Shown: piece by piece, positions 26,402 through 35,052 of the stretch
Position numbering within the stretch: position 1 is the first letter of the stretch
Layout of the letters: the number at the start of each line of letters is the position of its first letter
NCBI RefSeq assembly: GCF_029760855.1
Contig: NZ_SOSI01000003.1
Coordinates: 310,001-374,000, forward strand
Origin: Erythrobacter litoralis
GTDB taxonomy: Bacteria; Pseudomonadota; Alphaproteobacteria; Sphingomonadales; Sphingomonadaceae
DNA: 64,000 nucleotides
Reading direction: 5' to 3'
Program-made: the position numbers and the translations under genes
The notes under the pieces: model-generated
What the model was told of the DNA's origin: nothing
The model's database searches: none
The model's input: the letters and a program-made list of their open reading frames with translations, nothing else

Positions 26402-27859
26402 ATGGTGAAGGCATCGGACGCTGCAGGCATCAAACGCAAGGCCGATAACGATATGGAAGATCTGGAAGCCGTAAATCTTGCAGCGGACTGGGCCGATATC
26501 AGCCAGGGCCTGCGCAAGGATCTGGGGCACCAGCTCCATAGCCAGTGGATCAAGCCGATCCAGCTCGGCCGGATCGATGCCGCAACCGGAACGCTCGACC
26601 TTTTCCTGCCGACCGAATTCAGTGCCAACTGGGTAAAGGACCGCTTCGCCGACCGCCTTAGCCTCGCCTGGAAGATCGCCCGCAGCGAAGTGCGCAGCGT
26701 GCGCATAGGCGTCCATCCCGGTCGCCGGCAGGTTTCGGAACTGCGCCTCGGTGCGGACAATCGCCGCGCGGCCAACGATTCGGGCGCGATCAATGCGATC
26801 GGTGCCGATACGATCGGGGATTCCGGTTTCACCTCGAGCATCGGGCTCGATGCCTCGCTGACTTTTGCCGCCTTCGTCACCGGCGAAGCGAATGTGCTCG
26901 CCTTCAACGCGGCGCAGCGCATGTCGGCGAACGAGAAGCCGCAATTCTCGCCGCTCTATCTCAAGGCGGCGACCGGTCAGGGCAAGACGCACCTCCTGCA
27001 TTCGATTGGCCATGCCTTCCTTCAGGCGCACAGCCGCAGCCGCATCTTCTACTGCAGCGCGGAGCGGTTCATGGTCGAATTCGTCCAGGCGCTGAAAGCC
27101 GGACGAATGATGGAATTCAAGGCGCGGCTGCGCAGTTTCGACCTGCTGCTCGTCGACGATATCCAGTTCATCATCGGCAAGGCGTCAGCGCAGGAAGAAT
27201 TGCTCTACACGATCGATGCGCTCCTGGCCGAAGGCAAGCGCCTTGTGTTCGCGGCCGACCGCGCGCCGCAGGCGCTCGACGGGGTGGAACCGCGGCTGCT
27301 CAGCCGCCTCAGCATGGGCCTCGTCGCCGATATCCAGCCCGCCGATATCGAACTTCGCAAGAAGATCCTGCATAGCAAACTCACTCGCTTTGCGCCGCTT
27401 GCCGTGCCGGAGGACGTGCTCGATTTTCTCGCCCGTACGATTACGCGTAATGTGCGCGAGCTGTGCGGCGGCCTCAACAAGCTGATCGCCTATGCGCAGC
27501 TGACGGGGCAGGAAGTCTCGCTCCAGCTGGCCGAGGAACAGTTGACCGATATCCTGTCGGCCAATCGCCGGCGGATCACGATCGACGAAATTCAGCGTAC
27601 CGTCTGCCAGTTCTACCGGATCGACCGCAGCGAGATGTCGAGCAAGCGTCGCGCGCGCGCCGTCGTTCGTCCGCGGCAGGTGGCAATGTACCTGTCGAAG
27701 GTTCTCACGCCGCGCAGCTACCCCGAAATCGGGCGCAAGTTCGGCGGGCGGGACCACTCCACCGTTATCCACGCCGTGCGCCTGATCGAGGATTTGCGCG
27801 AACGCGATGCGGATATGGACGGCGATGTGCGCAGCCTGTTGCGCCAGCTCGAAAGCTGA
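26402..27859 (+). CDS. dnaA: Chromosomal replication initiator DnaA
   Basis: 485-aa initiator. N-terminal domain I (about 30-100) contains QLHSQWIKPI. The AAA+ core has Walker A ATGQGKTHLLHS, Walker B LLLVDDIQFI and arginine-finger region SRLSMGLVADI. The C-terminal helix-turn-helix with GGRDHSTVIHAV binds DnaA boxes. The first glycine of the usual GGxGxGKT P-loop is Ala here. ATG 26402 has GGGGGTTGGA upstream; ATG 26453 is an alternative, and the frame before 26402 is not conserved. The linker domain II is short. Confidence 0.95.
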   Translation: MVKASDAAGIKRKADNDMEDLEAVNLAADWADISQGLRKDLGHQLHSQWIKPIQLGRIDAATGTLDLFLPTEFSANWVKDRFADRLSLAWKIARSEVRSVRIGVHPGRRQVSELRLGADNRRAANDSGAINAIGADTIGDSGFTSSIGLDASLTFAAFVTGEANVLAFNAAQRMSANEKPQFSPLYLKAATGQGKTHLLHSIGHAFLQAHSRSRIFYCSAERFMVEFVQALKAGRMMEFKARLRSFDLLLVDDIQFIIGKASAQEELLYTIDALLAEGKRLVFAADRAPQALDGVEPRLLSRLSMGLVADIQPADIELRKKILHSKLTRFAPLAVPEDVLDFLARTITRNVRELCGGLNKLIAYAQLTGQEVSLQLAEEQLTDILSANRRRITIDEIQRTVCQFYRIDRSEMSSKRRARAVVRPRQVAMYLSKVLTPRSYPEIGRKFGGRDHSTVIHAVRLIEDLRERDADMDGDVRSLLRQLES

Positions 27860-27908
27860 CGCGCGGAAGCTATCGACAGGGCATCCACAGCCTGCCAACA
27901 GGCCGTTC

Positions 27909-28700
27909 ATGCCCTTATCCCCCGACCGTCTCGACCGGTTCGCCCGCCATATCGTGTTGCCCGAAATCGGCGGCGCGGGGCAGGTGGCGCTGGCCGGCAA
28001 GCATCTTGTCCTCGTGGGTCTGGGTGGGATCGGCTCCCCCGCCCTCCAGTATCTTGCCGCCGCCGGGATCGGAAAGCTTACGCTGGTCGATAACGACCGG
28101 GTCGATGCGACTAATTTGCAGCGCCAGACGCTCTATTCCGAGCGCGATATCGGCCATGGCAAGGCGGTCGCGGCGAAACGCTGGGTGACCGGGTTCGACC
28201 CGGCACTCGATGTAACGATCAGCGATCGACGGATCGACTCCGACCGCGCCGCAACGCTGGTCGAAGGCGCGGACCTCGTGCTCGACGGTACCGACAATTT
28301 TGCCACCCGGCTCGCCATGTCGGATGCCTGCGTGGCCGAGCGCGTCCCCCTCCTTTCCGCCGCGGTCGGTCGCTTTCAAGGGCAGGTGGGCGCATTCGCC
28401 GGACATCTGCCGCACGAAGCCTGCTATCGCTGTTTCGTCGGCGATGCCTTCGATGCCGACGATTGCGACACTTGCGCAGAAGAAGGCATGCTGGGCGCCA
28501 TGGTGGGCTGGGTCGGCACCTTCGCATCGCTGCATGCGGTGCGCATTCTCCTCAATCCCACGGGGGGTTTCGGCGAGCCGCAATGGAGCACGGTGCACCT
28601 GCTCGACGGAATGGCCCCGGCGATGCGTCAATTCGCCATCGCGAAAGACCCGAACTGCAAGGCATGTGGGTCCGGAGTCCCGAAACCGGACAAATATTAA
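27909..28700 (+). CDS. moeB: HesA/MoeB/ThiF-family E1-like adenylyltransferase
   Basis: 263-aa ATP-dependent activator of a ubiquitin-like sulfur carrier (MoaD or ThiS). The nucleotide-binding LVGLGGIGSPALQYLAAAG is followed by VDATNLQRQTLY. The catalytic region is DGTDNFATR. Zinc-binding cysteine pairs are in CDTC and, near the C-terminus, CKACG. There is no rhodanese domain. ATG 27909 is 49 bp after dnaA. MoeB in molybdopterin synthesis is the likeliest role, but ThiF cannot be excluded. Confidence 0.88.
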   Translation: MPLSPDRLDRFARHIVLPEIGGAGQVALAGKHLVLVGLGGIGSPALQYLAAAGIGKLTLVDNDRVDATNLQRQTLYSERDIGHGKAVAAKRWVTGFDPALDVTISDRRIDSDRAATLVEGADLVLDGTDNFATRLAMSDACVAERVPLLSAAVGRFQGQVGAFAGHLPHEACYRCFVGDAFDADDCDTCAEEGMLGAMVGWVGTFASLHAVRILLNPTGGFGEPQWSTVHLLDGMAPAMRQFAIAKDPNCKACGSGVPKPDKY

Positions 28701-28780
28701 CCATCGATTACGCGCTATTGCGCGATGGGACGAAAGGCGTAGTGTTACCCGGTTAACTATAAAAAACCGAGGAGAGACCC

Positions 28781-29779
28781 ATGCTGAAAGCCACCGCACT
28801 CGCGGCTTCGTTTGCCGTAACATCAATCGCCGCGCCGCTTGTTGCGCAGGATGCGGATGATCCGAACCGGAATATTACCTCGATAACGGTGTTCGGCGAT
28901 TCCCTCGTCGATGCGGGCAACGTCAATTTCCTCAATCCCGCCGTCGCAAGCTCGGCCAACGGCTATTTTCAAGGCCGCTTCACCAACGGGTACGACTATA
29001 CGGACCTTCTGAGCCTCGAACTGTTCGACATGCCGACCACGGCTTCATTGGAAGGCGGCACGAACTTCGCCTTCGGCGGCGCGCGGGCGATTAATACATC
29101 CGCGGTACCGGACCTCGGCGAACAGCTCGGTATTTATCAAGGCTTCCTCGCTGCCGGAGGCGAAGTCGATCCGACCGGGCTTTACGTCTTGACCTTCGGC
29201 GGCAACGACATTTTCGCGGCGCTCCAGCCGGGTTCACCGGCCGGCTTCGACAGCGACAGCGCCTACCTGATGGCGGCGGCTAACGCTTACGCGCAGGGTG
29301 TACTCGATCTCGCCAACCTTGGCGTGACCAACTTTCTCATCACTGGCTTCCCTAATGCCGTACCGCAAGCGGTAGAAGCGAATGGCTACCTCGCAACTGC
29401 CCTCGGCGCGCTGCCTCTCTCCGACGGCGTGAACGTCAACTATTTCGATTTCTTCGATTTCTTTACCCGTCTGTCCGCTGATCCGACCGCGTTCGGCCTC
29501 CCGGCGGACCTTGACTTTACGACTACGTGCCAGCAGGCGCAGGCCTTCCCGGATTGCACGGGCTATTTCTCGTTCGACGGCGTCCACCCGACTGCAGCTG
29601 TTCAGGCGGCGGCGTTCGGCGATATCCAGTCGCAGTTCGGCTTTGCTGCGGCCGGCGGTGCCGGCGCCGTACCGGAGCCGGACGCATGGGCATTGATGAT
29701 CCTCGGCTTCGGACTGGCCGGTGCTGCCATGCGGCGCGCCAATGCCCGCCGCCGCCAAACCACCCTCGCCTACGCCTGA
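28781..29779 (+). CDS. Exported SGNH/GDSL esterase with PEPxxWA-CTERM tail
   Basis: 332-aa lipase/esterase-like protein. A signal peptide (to about residue 22, PLVAQ) is followed by block I FGDSLVDAGN (nucleophile Ser), block III FGGNDIF, and block V DGVHPTAA with the catalytic Asp/His. The C-terminus is a sorting signal: VPEPDAWALMILGFGLAGAA followed by a basic RRANARRRQ stretch. Exosortase would cleave this and anchor or release the protein. GAGGAGAG lies 5-12 bp upstream of the ATG. It overlaps the convergent cobB stop by 10 bp. Confidence 0.92.
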   Translation: MLKATALAASFAVTSIAAPLVAQDADDPNRNITSITVFGDSLVDAGNVNFLNPAVASSANGYFQGRFTNGYDYTDLLSLELFDMPTTASLEGGTNFAFGGARAINTSAVPDLGEQLGIYQGFLAAGGEVDPTGLYVLTFGGNDIFAALQPGSPAGFDSDSAYLMAAANAYAQGVLDLANLGVTNFLITGFPNAVPQAVEANGYLATALGALPLSDGVNVNYFDFFDFFTRLSADPTAFGLPADLDFTTTCQQAQAFPDCTGYFSFDGVHPTAAVQAAAFGDIQSQFGFAAAGGAGAVPEPDAWALMILGFGLAGAAMRRANARRRQTTLAYA

Positions 29780-30489
29780 TCCGGCGATATCCCGGCCAGC
29801 AGCTCGTCCACCCATTCGGGTACGAGCTGCCCCGCCGGGCCCTGCCGGGCCTCGTCGAACCAGTGCGAGCCTCCGCTCCGTTCCAAATTAAGTTCGACGG
29901 TATGGGCACCCAGCTCGCGGGCATCGCGCACGAAGCCCGCCGCCGGATAGACCGCGCCGCTCGTCCCGATGGATGCGAAGATGTCGGCATCGCGCAAGGC
30001 CGCGTAGATGCGGTCCATCTCGTAAGGCATTTCTCCGAACCACACGACATCGGGACGCAGCGCCGTCTCGCCGCAGCCTGGACAGGGTGGCCGATCGACC
30101 AGCTTCTCGTTCCATCGATGGCGGGCCTCGCAGCGGGCGCATAGCGCACTCAACAGCTCGCCATGCATGTGCAAGACCCGCTTCGCACCGGCACGTTCGT
30201 GGAGGTCGTCGACGTTCTGGGTCACGATCAGCAACTCTCCCGGCCATTCGCGGTCCAACCGCGCGAGCGCCTCGTGCGCCGCGTTTGGATCAACCGTCTG
30301 CACCGCCGCGCGCCGCGCATCGTAGAACCGCTGGACCAGATCGGGATCGCGAGCGAACCCTTCGGGCGTCGCGACATCTTCGACCCGGTGCTGTTCCCAC
30401 AATCCCCCGCTATCGCGAAAGGTGTCGATCCCACTCTCGGCGGATATGCCCGCGCCGGTGAGGATGACGATGTTTTCGGCCTTGGACAT
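29770..30489 (-). CDS. cobB: NAD-dependent protein deacylase, Sir2/CobB family
   Basis: 239-aa sirtuin. NAD-binding GAGISAESGIDTFR is followed by QNVDDLHERAG and catalytic His in LHMHGELL. Zinc cysteines are in CARC and CPGC. The substrate loop is VWFGEMPYEMD, whose Phe-Gly-Glu-x-(P/L) pattern is the sirtuin norm. ATG 30489 starts at the fold; upstream residues are not conserved and run into a repeat. It is a housekeeping enzyme, distinct from the defence-type SIR2 at 61759. Confidence 0.93.
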   Translation of the reverse strand: MSKAENIVILTGAGISAESGIDTFRDSGGLWEQHRVEDVATPEGFARDPDLVQRFYDARRAAVQTVDPNAAHEALARLDREWPGELLIVTQNVDDLHERAGAKRVLHMHGELLSALCARCEARHRWNEKLVDRPPCPGCGETALRPDVVWFGEMPYEMDRIYAALRDADIFASIGTSGAVYPAAGFVRDARELGAHTVELNLERSGGSHWFDEARQGPAGQLVPEWVDELLAGISPDQA

Positions 30490-30499
30490 GCGCAATTCC

Positions 30500-30588
30500 C
30501 GTTCGCCCTGAGCTTGTCGAAGGGCTCTACTTCCCCTTACAGCCTCCGCTAGAAGAAAAGGCGGGGCTTCGACAAGCTCAGGCGAACG
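30500..30588. repeat. Long inverted repeat between cobB and dapB (sphingomonad-type intergenic repeat)
   Basis: The left arm 30500-30522 contains CCCTGAGCTTGTCGAAG. The right arm 30567-30588 is its reverse complement with one missing G (22 of 23 positions match). A 44-nt spacer separates them. The element ends directly before the dapB ribosome-binding site GGAGG. A related, degenerate copy is at 35053. Confidence 0.9.
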
Positions 30589-30597
30589 GAGGTGAGC

Positions 30598-31326
30598 GTG
30601 GCAAGACTGGCTATAATTGGAAGTGCCGGCGCAATGGGCGCAGCCTTGCGGCAGATAATCGAAGCTAGCGAGCATATTTATGTCGGAGGCGCGGATCACG
30701 GCGACGACGTCGCTGCACTCGCGAAGGACGCCGATGCCTTAGTCGATTTCAGCGCCCCCCAAGCGCTCGAGGCGAACCTGTCCGCCGCGCGCGACGCCGA
30801 TATTCCCATCGTCATCGGCACGACCGGCCTTTCCGAAGCGCACCATCGGCTTATCGACGAGGCGGTCGAACGTATCCCGGTCCTGCAAACCGGCAACACT
30901 TCGCTCGGCGTTACCCTGCTCGCCCATCTGGTACGCGAGGCGGCGCAGCGGCTCGGACCCGACTGGGATATCGAGATCGTCGAGATGCATCACCGCCGCA
31001 AGGTCGATGCGCCTTCAGGCACCGCGCTCCTGCTCGGCGAAGCCGCCGCCGGGGGACGCAACATCGACCTCGGAGCCTATCGCGAAAGCGGACGCGACGG
31101 GCATACGGGTGCACGGGCCGAAGGCGCGATCGGTTTCGCGGCGTTGCGGGGCGGCACCGTGGCGGGCGAGCATTCGGTGATCTTTGCCGGCGAACAGGAA
31201 CGCATATCCCTGTCCCATAGCGCGGAGAACCGCTCGATTTTCGCACGAGGCGCGGTGCGCGCGGCAGAATGGCTGATCGGTCGTGAACCGGGTCGCTACG
31301 CGATGACCGACGTGCTCGACCTTTGA
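30598..31326 (+). CDS. dapB: 4-hydroxy-tetrahydrodipicolinate reductase
   Basis: 242-aa NAD(P)H-dependent reductase of the diaminopimelate/lysine pathway. The nucleotide-binding IIGSAGAMG is near the N-terminus. The catalytic segment is EMHHRRKVDAPSGTA, and VGTT-like VIGTTGLSE follows the cofactor site. GTG 30598 is chosen because GGAGG ends 4-5 bp before it; GTG 30592 would overlap that site. nth follows 10 bp later. dapE of the same pathway is about 2 kb downstream on the other strand. Confidence 0.94.
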   Translation: MARLAIIGSAGAMGAALRQIIEASEHIYVGGADHGDDVAALAKDADALVDFSAPQALEANLSAARDADIPIVIGTTGLSEAHHRLIDEAVERIPVLQTGNTSLGVTLLAHLVREAAQRLGPDWDIEIVEMHHRRKVDAPSGTALLLGEAAAGGRNIDLGAYRESGRDGHTGARAEGAIGFAALRGGTVAGEHSVIFAGEQERISLSHSAENRSIFARGAVRAAEWLIGREPGRYAMTDVLDL

Positions 31327-31336
31327 CATTCGCAGC

Positions 31337-31987
31337 ATGACCAAAGATCAGATCTTCGAATTTTTCCGGCGCCTTGCAGAAGACAATCCCGCCCCCGAAA
31401 CCGAACTCGAATACGGCAACGCCTACCAACTGGTCGTCGCGGTGGCTTTAAGCGCGCAGGCGACCGACGTCGGCGTAAACAAGGCCACCCGCGCACTGTT
31501 CGCGAAGGTGAAAACGCCGCAACAGATGCTCGATCTGGGCGAGGAGGGGCTGAAGCGGCACATCAAGACGATCGGGCTTTTCAATTCCAAAGCGAAGAAC
31601 GTTATCGCCATGTCGGAAATGCTGATCGCCGACTATGGCGGCGAGGTGCCGGGGAACCGCGACGATCTCGTCCGCCTGCCGGGCGTCGGCCGCAAGACGG
31701 CCAATGTCGTCCTCAACTGTTGGTTCGAAGCCGAGGCGTTTCCGGTCGACACGCACATCTTCCGCGTCAGCAATCGTACCGGTCTCGCCAAGGGAAAGAC
31801 ACCGGAACAGGTCGAGGCAAAACTGGAGAAGCGCGTGCCTGCCCCTTTCCGCCTCGGTGCGCATCACTGGCTGATTTTGCATGGCCGCTATCTTTGCAAG
31901 GCGCGCACTCCGGAATGCTGGCGCTGCCCGGTGGTGGACCTATGCAGCTATCGCAAGAAAGTGCTTGAGCGGCCCAAGCGCCGCTGA
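31337..31987 (+). CDS. nth: Endonuclease III
   Basis: 216-aa DNA glycosylase/AP lyase that removes oxidised pyrimidines. The helix-hairpin-helix LPGVGRKTANVVL contains catalytic Lys120. The catalytic Asp138 is in FPVDTHIFRVSNR. A C-terminal [4Fe-4S] cluster has CKARTPECWRCPVVDLC, the Cx6Cx2Cx5C spacing. Length is normal. Confidence 0.97.
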   Translation: MTKDQIFEFFRRLAEDNPAPETELEYGNAYQLVVAVALSAQATDVGVNKATRALFAKVKTPQQMLDLGEEGLKRHIKTIGLFNSKAKNVIAMSEMLIADYGGEVPGNRDDLVRLPGVGRKTANVVLNCWFEAEAFPVDTHIFRVSNRTGLAKGKTPEQVEAKLEKRVPAPFRLGAHHWLILHGRYLCKARTPECWRCPVVDLCSYRKKVLERPKRR

Positions 31988-32058
31988 CTTCAGTTGGCGG
32001 GTATCTCCGCAAGATAAAATGCGCCGTCGGCCGACCCCGTTTTTTGCCGTAGGCTGCG

Positions 32059-32325
32059 TCAGTCCGGCTGGCCTTCGAGGCAGATCGTCCGTCCGGGTTC
32101 GAGCGAAGCCTGAGGCGTAATGCCTTCCAGATAAAGCAGCGTTTCCGCTTCCTGCCGATCCATGCCCATCGCGGTGGCGTGCGCCATCACTTGCGGTAGG
32201 CTGGCCCCTTCCGCCGGAACGGTCAGGACGGTTCCGTTGCAGTCCGCCGTGGCCTCGTTCACCGAGCATCCCGCGAGAAGTATCGCAATCGCGAATGCCA
32301 TGCAGCTTGGTGCAATCCTAGACAT
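32059..32325 (-). CDS. Small lipoprotein with LysM-like domain
   Basis: 88-aa protein. A lipoprotein signal ends in lipobox LLAGC (Cys20). The remaining 68 residues show a pattern reminiscent of a divergent LysM: TVPAEGASLPQVMAHATAMG, an LLYLEGI step, and LEPGRTICLEG. LysM would bind peptidoglycan, but the match is by eye only. Its start overlaps the end of the carboxylate symporter gene by 8 bp, so it belongs to the dapE-symporter operon. Confidence 0.65.
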   Translation of the reverse strand: MSRIAPSCMAFAIAILLAGCSVNEATADCNGTVLTVPAEGASLPQVMAHATAMGMDRQEAETLLYLEGITPQASLEPGRTICLEGQPD

Positions 32326-33397
32326 CGTCCGCCGAAATCATTTCGCCGGTATCGATCTCGCCGGTCATCACCGCAACCGTCGTCGCCACGGCGGCATCGC
32401 CGCTGACGTTTGTGGTGGTGCGCATCATGTCCATGATCCGGTCCACCCCGAAGATCTGCGCGCCGAACAGCGTGGCGAGGCCGAGATACATCGCGGTGCC
32501 GTTCATGTTGATCGTCGCGCCGAGTGCGATCACGAAACTCGCTACCGAATTCGAAACGCCGAGATTGCGCTCCGCGCAGCGCAGGGTGACCGGCAGGGTC
32601 GCGTTGGAGGAAGCGGTGGAATAGCTCACCGCCATCGCATCGATGATGCCGCGAAAGAAATCGCGCACGGGCAACTTGGCGAGGAATTTGATCATCGCCG
32701 AATACATCACGAAGATGATCAGGAGGCAGCCTGCGTAATTGAGGGCGACGAGTTTCGACAAGGCGATCAGCGCATCGAAGCCGAGTGTCCCCGCAACCCA
32801 CGCCATCAAAGCGAATACACCGAAAGGCGTGAGTTCCATTACCAGTATGGTGACCTTCTGCATGACGACGGCGCCCGAATCGAACACCTTTTGCACCGGT
32901 CCGCCATCTTCCTTCGCCATCAATATGCCGATGCCGAGGAGAACCGAGAACACGATCAGCGGCAGCACGTTGACGTCGGCCATCACCTGCACCGGGCTTT
33001 GCGGTACGATCTCCAGGACCATCTGCCGCCATGTGGTCTCATTGGGTTCGGGAACGCTGCCGAGCTCGATCGCGCTCGTATCGACGCCGCTTCCGGGCGC
33101 AATCACCGTACCCAGAAACAGGCCAAGCCAGACCGATATCTGCCCGGTCACCACGAACAGCAGCATGGCCCGACCGCCGACCGCGCCCAGCTTGCGCAAA
33201 TCGCCGATTGCGGCGACGCCGGCCACCAGGCTGAAGAAGATCAGCGGAACGACCAGCATCTTGATCGCCGCAATGAAAATGTCGCCGATGATCTTGATGC
33301 TTTCGGCATCCGGCCCCCACAGGCGGCCGACGATGATGCCGAGTATCAAAGCCCCGATCACCCGCTGCCACAGCGGAATGGCGAACCACGTCTTCAT
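32318..33397 (-). CDS. Dicarboxylate/amino acid:cation symporter (DAACS family), internally deleted
   Basis: 359-aa transporter related to GltP/DctA, about 50-60 residues shorter than the family. HP1 is present (AVSYSTASSNATLPVT). TM7 carries GATINMNGTA, where the family normally has NMDGT. The sequence then jumps from LFGAQI to FGVDRIMDMMRTTTNVSGDA. The HP2 hairpin and flanking segment (normally with GAAGVPGAG) are missing, with the frame preserved. HP2 is the extracellular gate in characterised members, so function is doubtful. It lies 13 bp after dapE. Confidence 0.88.
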   Translation of the reverse strand: MKTWFAIPLWQRVIGALILGIIVGRLWGPDAESIKIIGDIFIAAIKMLVVPLIFFSLVAGVAAIGDLRKLGAVGGRAMLLFVVTGQISVWLGLFLGTVIAPGSGVDTSAIELGSVPEPNETTWRQMVLEIVPQSPVQVMADVNVLPLIVFSVLLGIGILMAKEDGGPVQKVFDSGAVVMQKVTILVMELTPFGVFALMAWVAGTLGFDALIALSKLVALNYAGCLLIIFVMYSAMIKFLAKLPVRDFFRGIIDAMAVSYSTASSNATLPVTLRCAERNLGVSNSVASFVIALGATINMNGTAMYLGLATLFGAQIFGVDRIMDMMRTTTNVSGDAAVATTVAVMTGEIDTGEMISADDV

Positions 33398-33410
33398 TCT
33401 GTCGAACCCC

Positions 33411-34547
33411 TCACGATCCCAGCACGTCTGTCGCGATGCGTGCGTAGATGCGGCTTAGCGCGGAAAGGTCGGCGATGGCCACAGCTTCGTCGCGCTTGTG
33501 CATCGTCGCATTGACGAGGCCGAACTCGATCACTGGGCACACGTTGCGAAGGAAGCGGGCATCGGACGTGCCGCCAGTGGTGGAGGGTTCGGGCGCGATG
33601 CCGGTTTCTGCTTCGACGGCTTGCGCGATAATGTCCGAGAAAGTCCCGGGCGGGGTGAGGAATGGCTCGCCGGAAATAATCGGCAGGGCGGTGCCGCCGT
33701 ACTTCTCCGCGATGGTGGCCACCTTCTGCGACAAGGAAGCACCGGTATGGGTGTCGTTGAACCGGATCGAGAGCCGTGCCTTCGCCTTTGCAGGAATGAC
33801 GTTATGCGCCTGGTTCGGCACGTCGATCTCGGTTATTTCGAGATTGGACGGCTGGAACCAGTCGGTGCCTTCGTCCAGCGTCAGCGCATCGAGTTCGGCG
33901 AGCATCGCGAGGAGTTTCGGGATCGGATTGTCGGCGAGCTGAGGATAGGCGACGTGGCCCTGCGTCCCCTCCACCTCCAGCCAAATGTTGAGCGAGCCGC
34001 GCCGCCCGATCTTCATCATGTCGCCCAGCCGGTTCACACTGGTCGGTTCGCCCACGAGGCACAGGTCGGGCTGATGGCCCTCGGCGCGCATGAAATCGAT
34101 CAACGCGCGGGTGCCATGGAGCGCCGGGCCTTCCTCGTCGCCCGTGATAACGAAACTGAGCGTACCCGCATCCTGCGGCACGGCGGCGGCGGCATCGACC
34201 ATGCAAGCGATCGCGCCCTTCATGTCGACCGCGCCGCGCCCGTAAAGCAGCTCGCCGCGTATCTCGGGCGCGAAGGCTTCGCTGGTCCAGCCATCACCCG
34301 GCGGCACCACGTCGAGATGCCCGGCGAAGGCAAAATGCTTCCCGCCCTGCCCACCCCTTCGGATGGCGAAGAGGTTCTCGACCGGTTCTTCCGGCGTGCC
34401 CCGCTCGCCCTCGCCCCGGGTGAAGCGCGTCACCTCGAAACCGAGAGCGACAAGCATTGCCTCCATCTCGTCGAACACGGTGCCGGTAGCCGGCGTTACG
34501 CTTTCGGCGGCCATCAGGCGCTTGGCGAATTCGAGAACCTGCGTCAT
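33411..34547 (-). CDS. dapE: Succinyl-diaminopimelate desuccinylase
   Basis: 378-aa M20 metallopeptidase-family enzyme that makes LL-diaminopimelate for lysine and peptidoglycan. Metal ligands occur in FAGHLDVVPPGDGW, GRGAVDMKGAIACMV and TGDEEGPALHGT (catalytic Glu). The tail has TTGGTSDARFL. Length is typical. The symporter and lipoprotein genes follow on the same strand. The cupin gene starts 29 bp away in the opposite direction. Confidence 0.95.
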   Translation of the reverse strand: MTQVLEFAKRLMAAESVTPATGTVFDEMEAMLVALGFEVTRFTRGEGERGTPEEPVENLFAIRRGGQGGKHFAFAGHLDVVPPGDGWTSEAFAPEIRGELLYGRGAVDMKGAIACMVDAAAAVPQDAGTLSFVITGDEEGPALHGTRALIDFMRAEGHQPDLCLVGEPTSVNRLGDMMKIGRRGSLNIWLEVEGTQGHVAYPQLADNPIPKLLAMLAELDALTLDEGTDWFQPSNLEITEIDVPNQAHNVIPAKAKARLSIRFNDTHTGASLSQKVATIAEKYGGTALPIISGEPFLTPPGTFSDIIAQAVEAETGIAPEPSTTGGTSDARFLRNVCPVIEFGLVNATMHKRDEAVAIADLSALSRIYARIATDVLGS

Positions 34548-34576
34548 GATCGCAGCGCTAGCAGGAGAGCCGCCCG

Positions 34577-35044
34577 ATGCCCAAGCTCGATCTCGATGCC
34601 ATCCCGCAAACCAATCTCACCGGCTACCCGCCGCCCTTCGATGCGGACGTCGATGGTCGCTGGTATCGCCGCCTCGCGCCGGTGGTCGGCTTCGACAAGA
34701 TGGGGGCAAGCCATGTGACGCTGAAGCCCGGCGCCTATTCCTCGCAGCGCCACTGGCACGAGGGGCAGGACGAACTGGTCGTCATGCTCGAAGGCGAAGC
34801 GGTGCTGATCGAGGATGAGGGGGAGACAATCGTCGGGCCGGGCGATGTGCTCGCTTTTCCAGCGGGTGCACGCAACGGCCACGGACTGCACAACCGCGGC
34901 GAGGTGCCTTGCGTGTTCGTTGCGATCTCGGCGGGCGACAAGGAGCAGGACCATGGCGGCTACTCCGATATCGACATGGTGTTCGGACCGGACGGCTATG
35001 CGAAACGCGATGGGACGCCTTACGCGACGAAACGCCTGCCTTGA
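34577..35044 (+). CDS. Cupin-domain protein
   Basis: 155-aa single-domain cupin. Metal-binding residues are visible in QRHWHEGQDELVVMLEG (two His, one Glu), and the second motif is FPAGARNGHGLHNRG. GGEAVLIEDEG-type strands lie between. Proteins like this are often sugar isomerases or epimerases, or uncharacterised dioxygenase-like proteins; the substrate cannot be inferred. AGGAGAG lies before ATG 34577. Confidence 0.82.
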   Translation: MPKLDLDAIPQTNLTGYPPPFDADVDGRWYRRLAPVVGFDKMGASHVTLKPGAYSSQRHWHEGQDELVVMLEGEAVLIEDEGETIVGPGDVLAFPAGARNGHGLHNRGEVPCVFVAISAGDKEQDHGGYSDIDMVFGPDGYAKRDGTPYATKRLP

Positions 35045-35052
35045 GGTACAGT

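Noticed and set aside
29770..30489. Second defence SIR2 gene
   Set aside because: This protein has the zinc ribbon and the substrate loop of a normal CobB sirtuin and lies in a core region.
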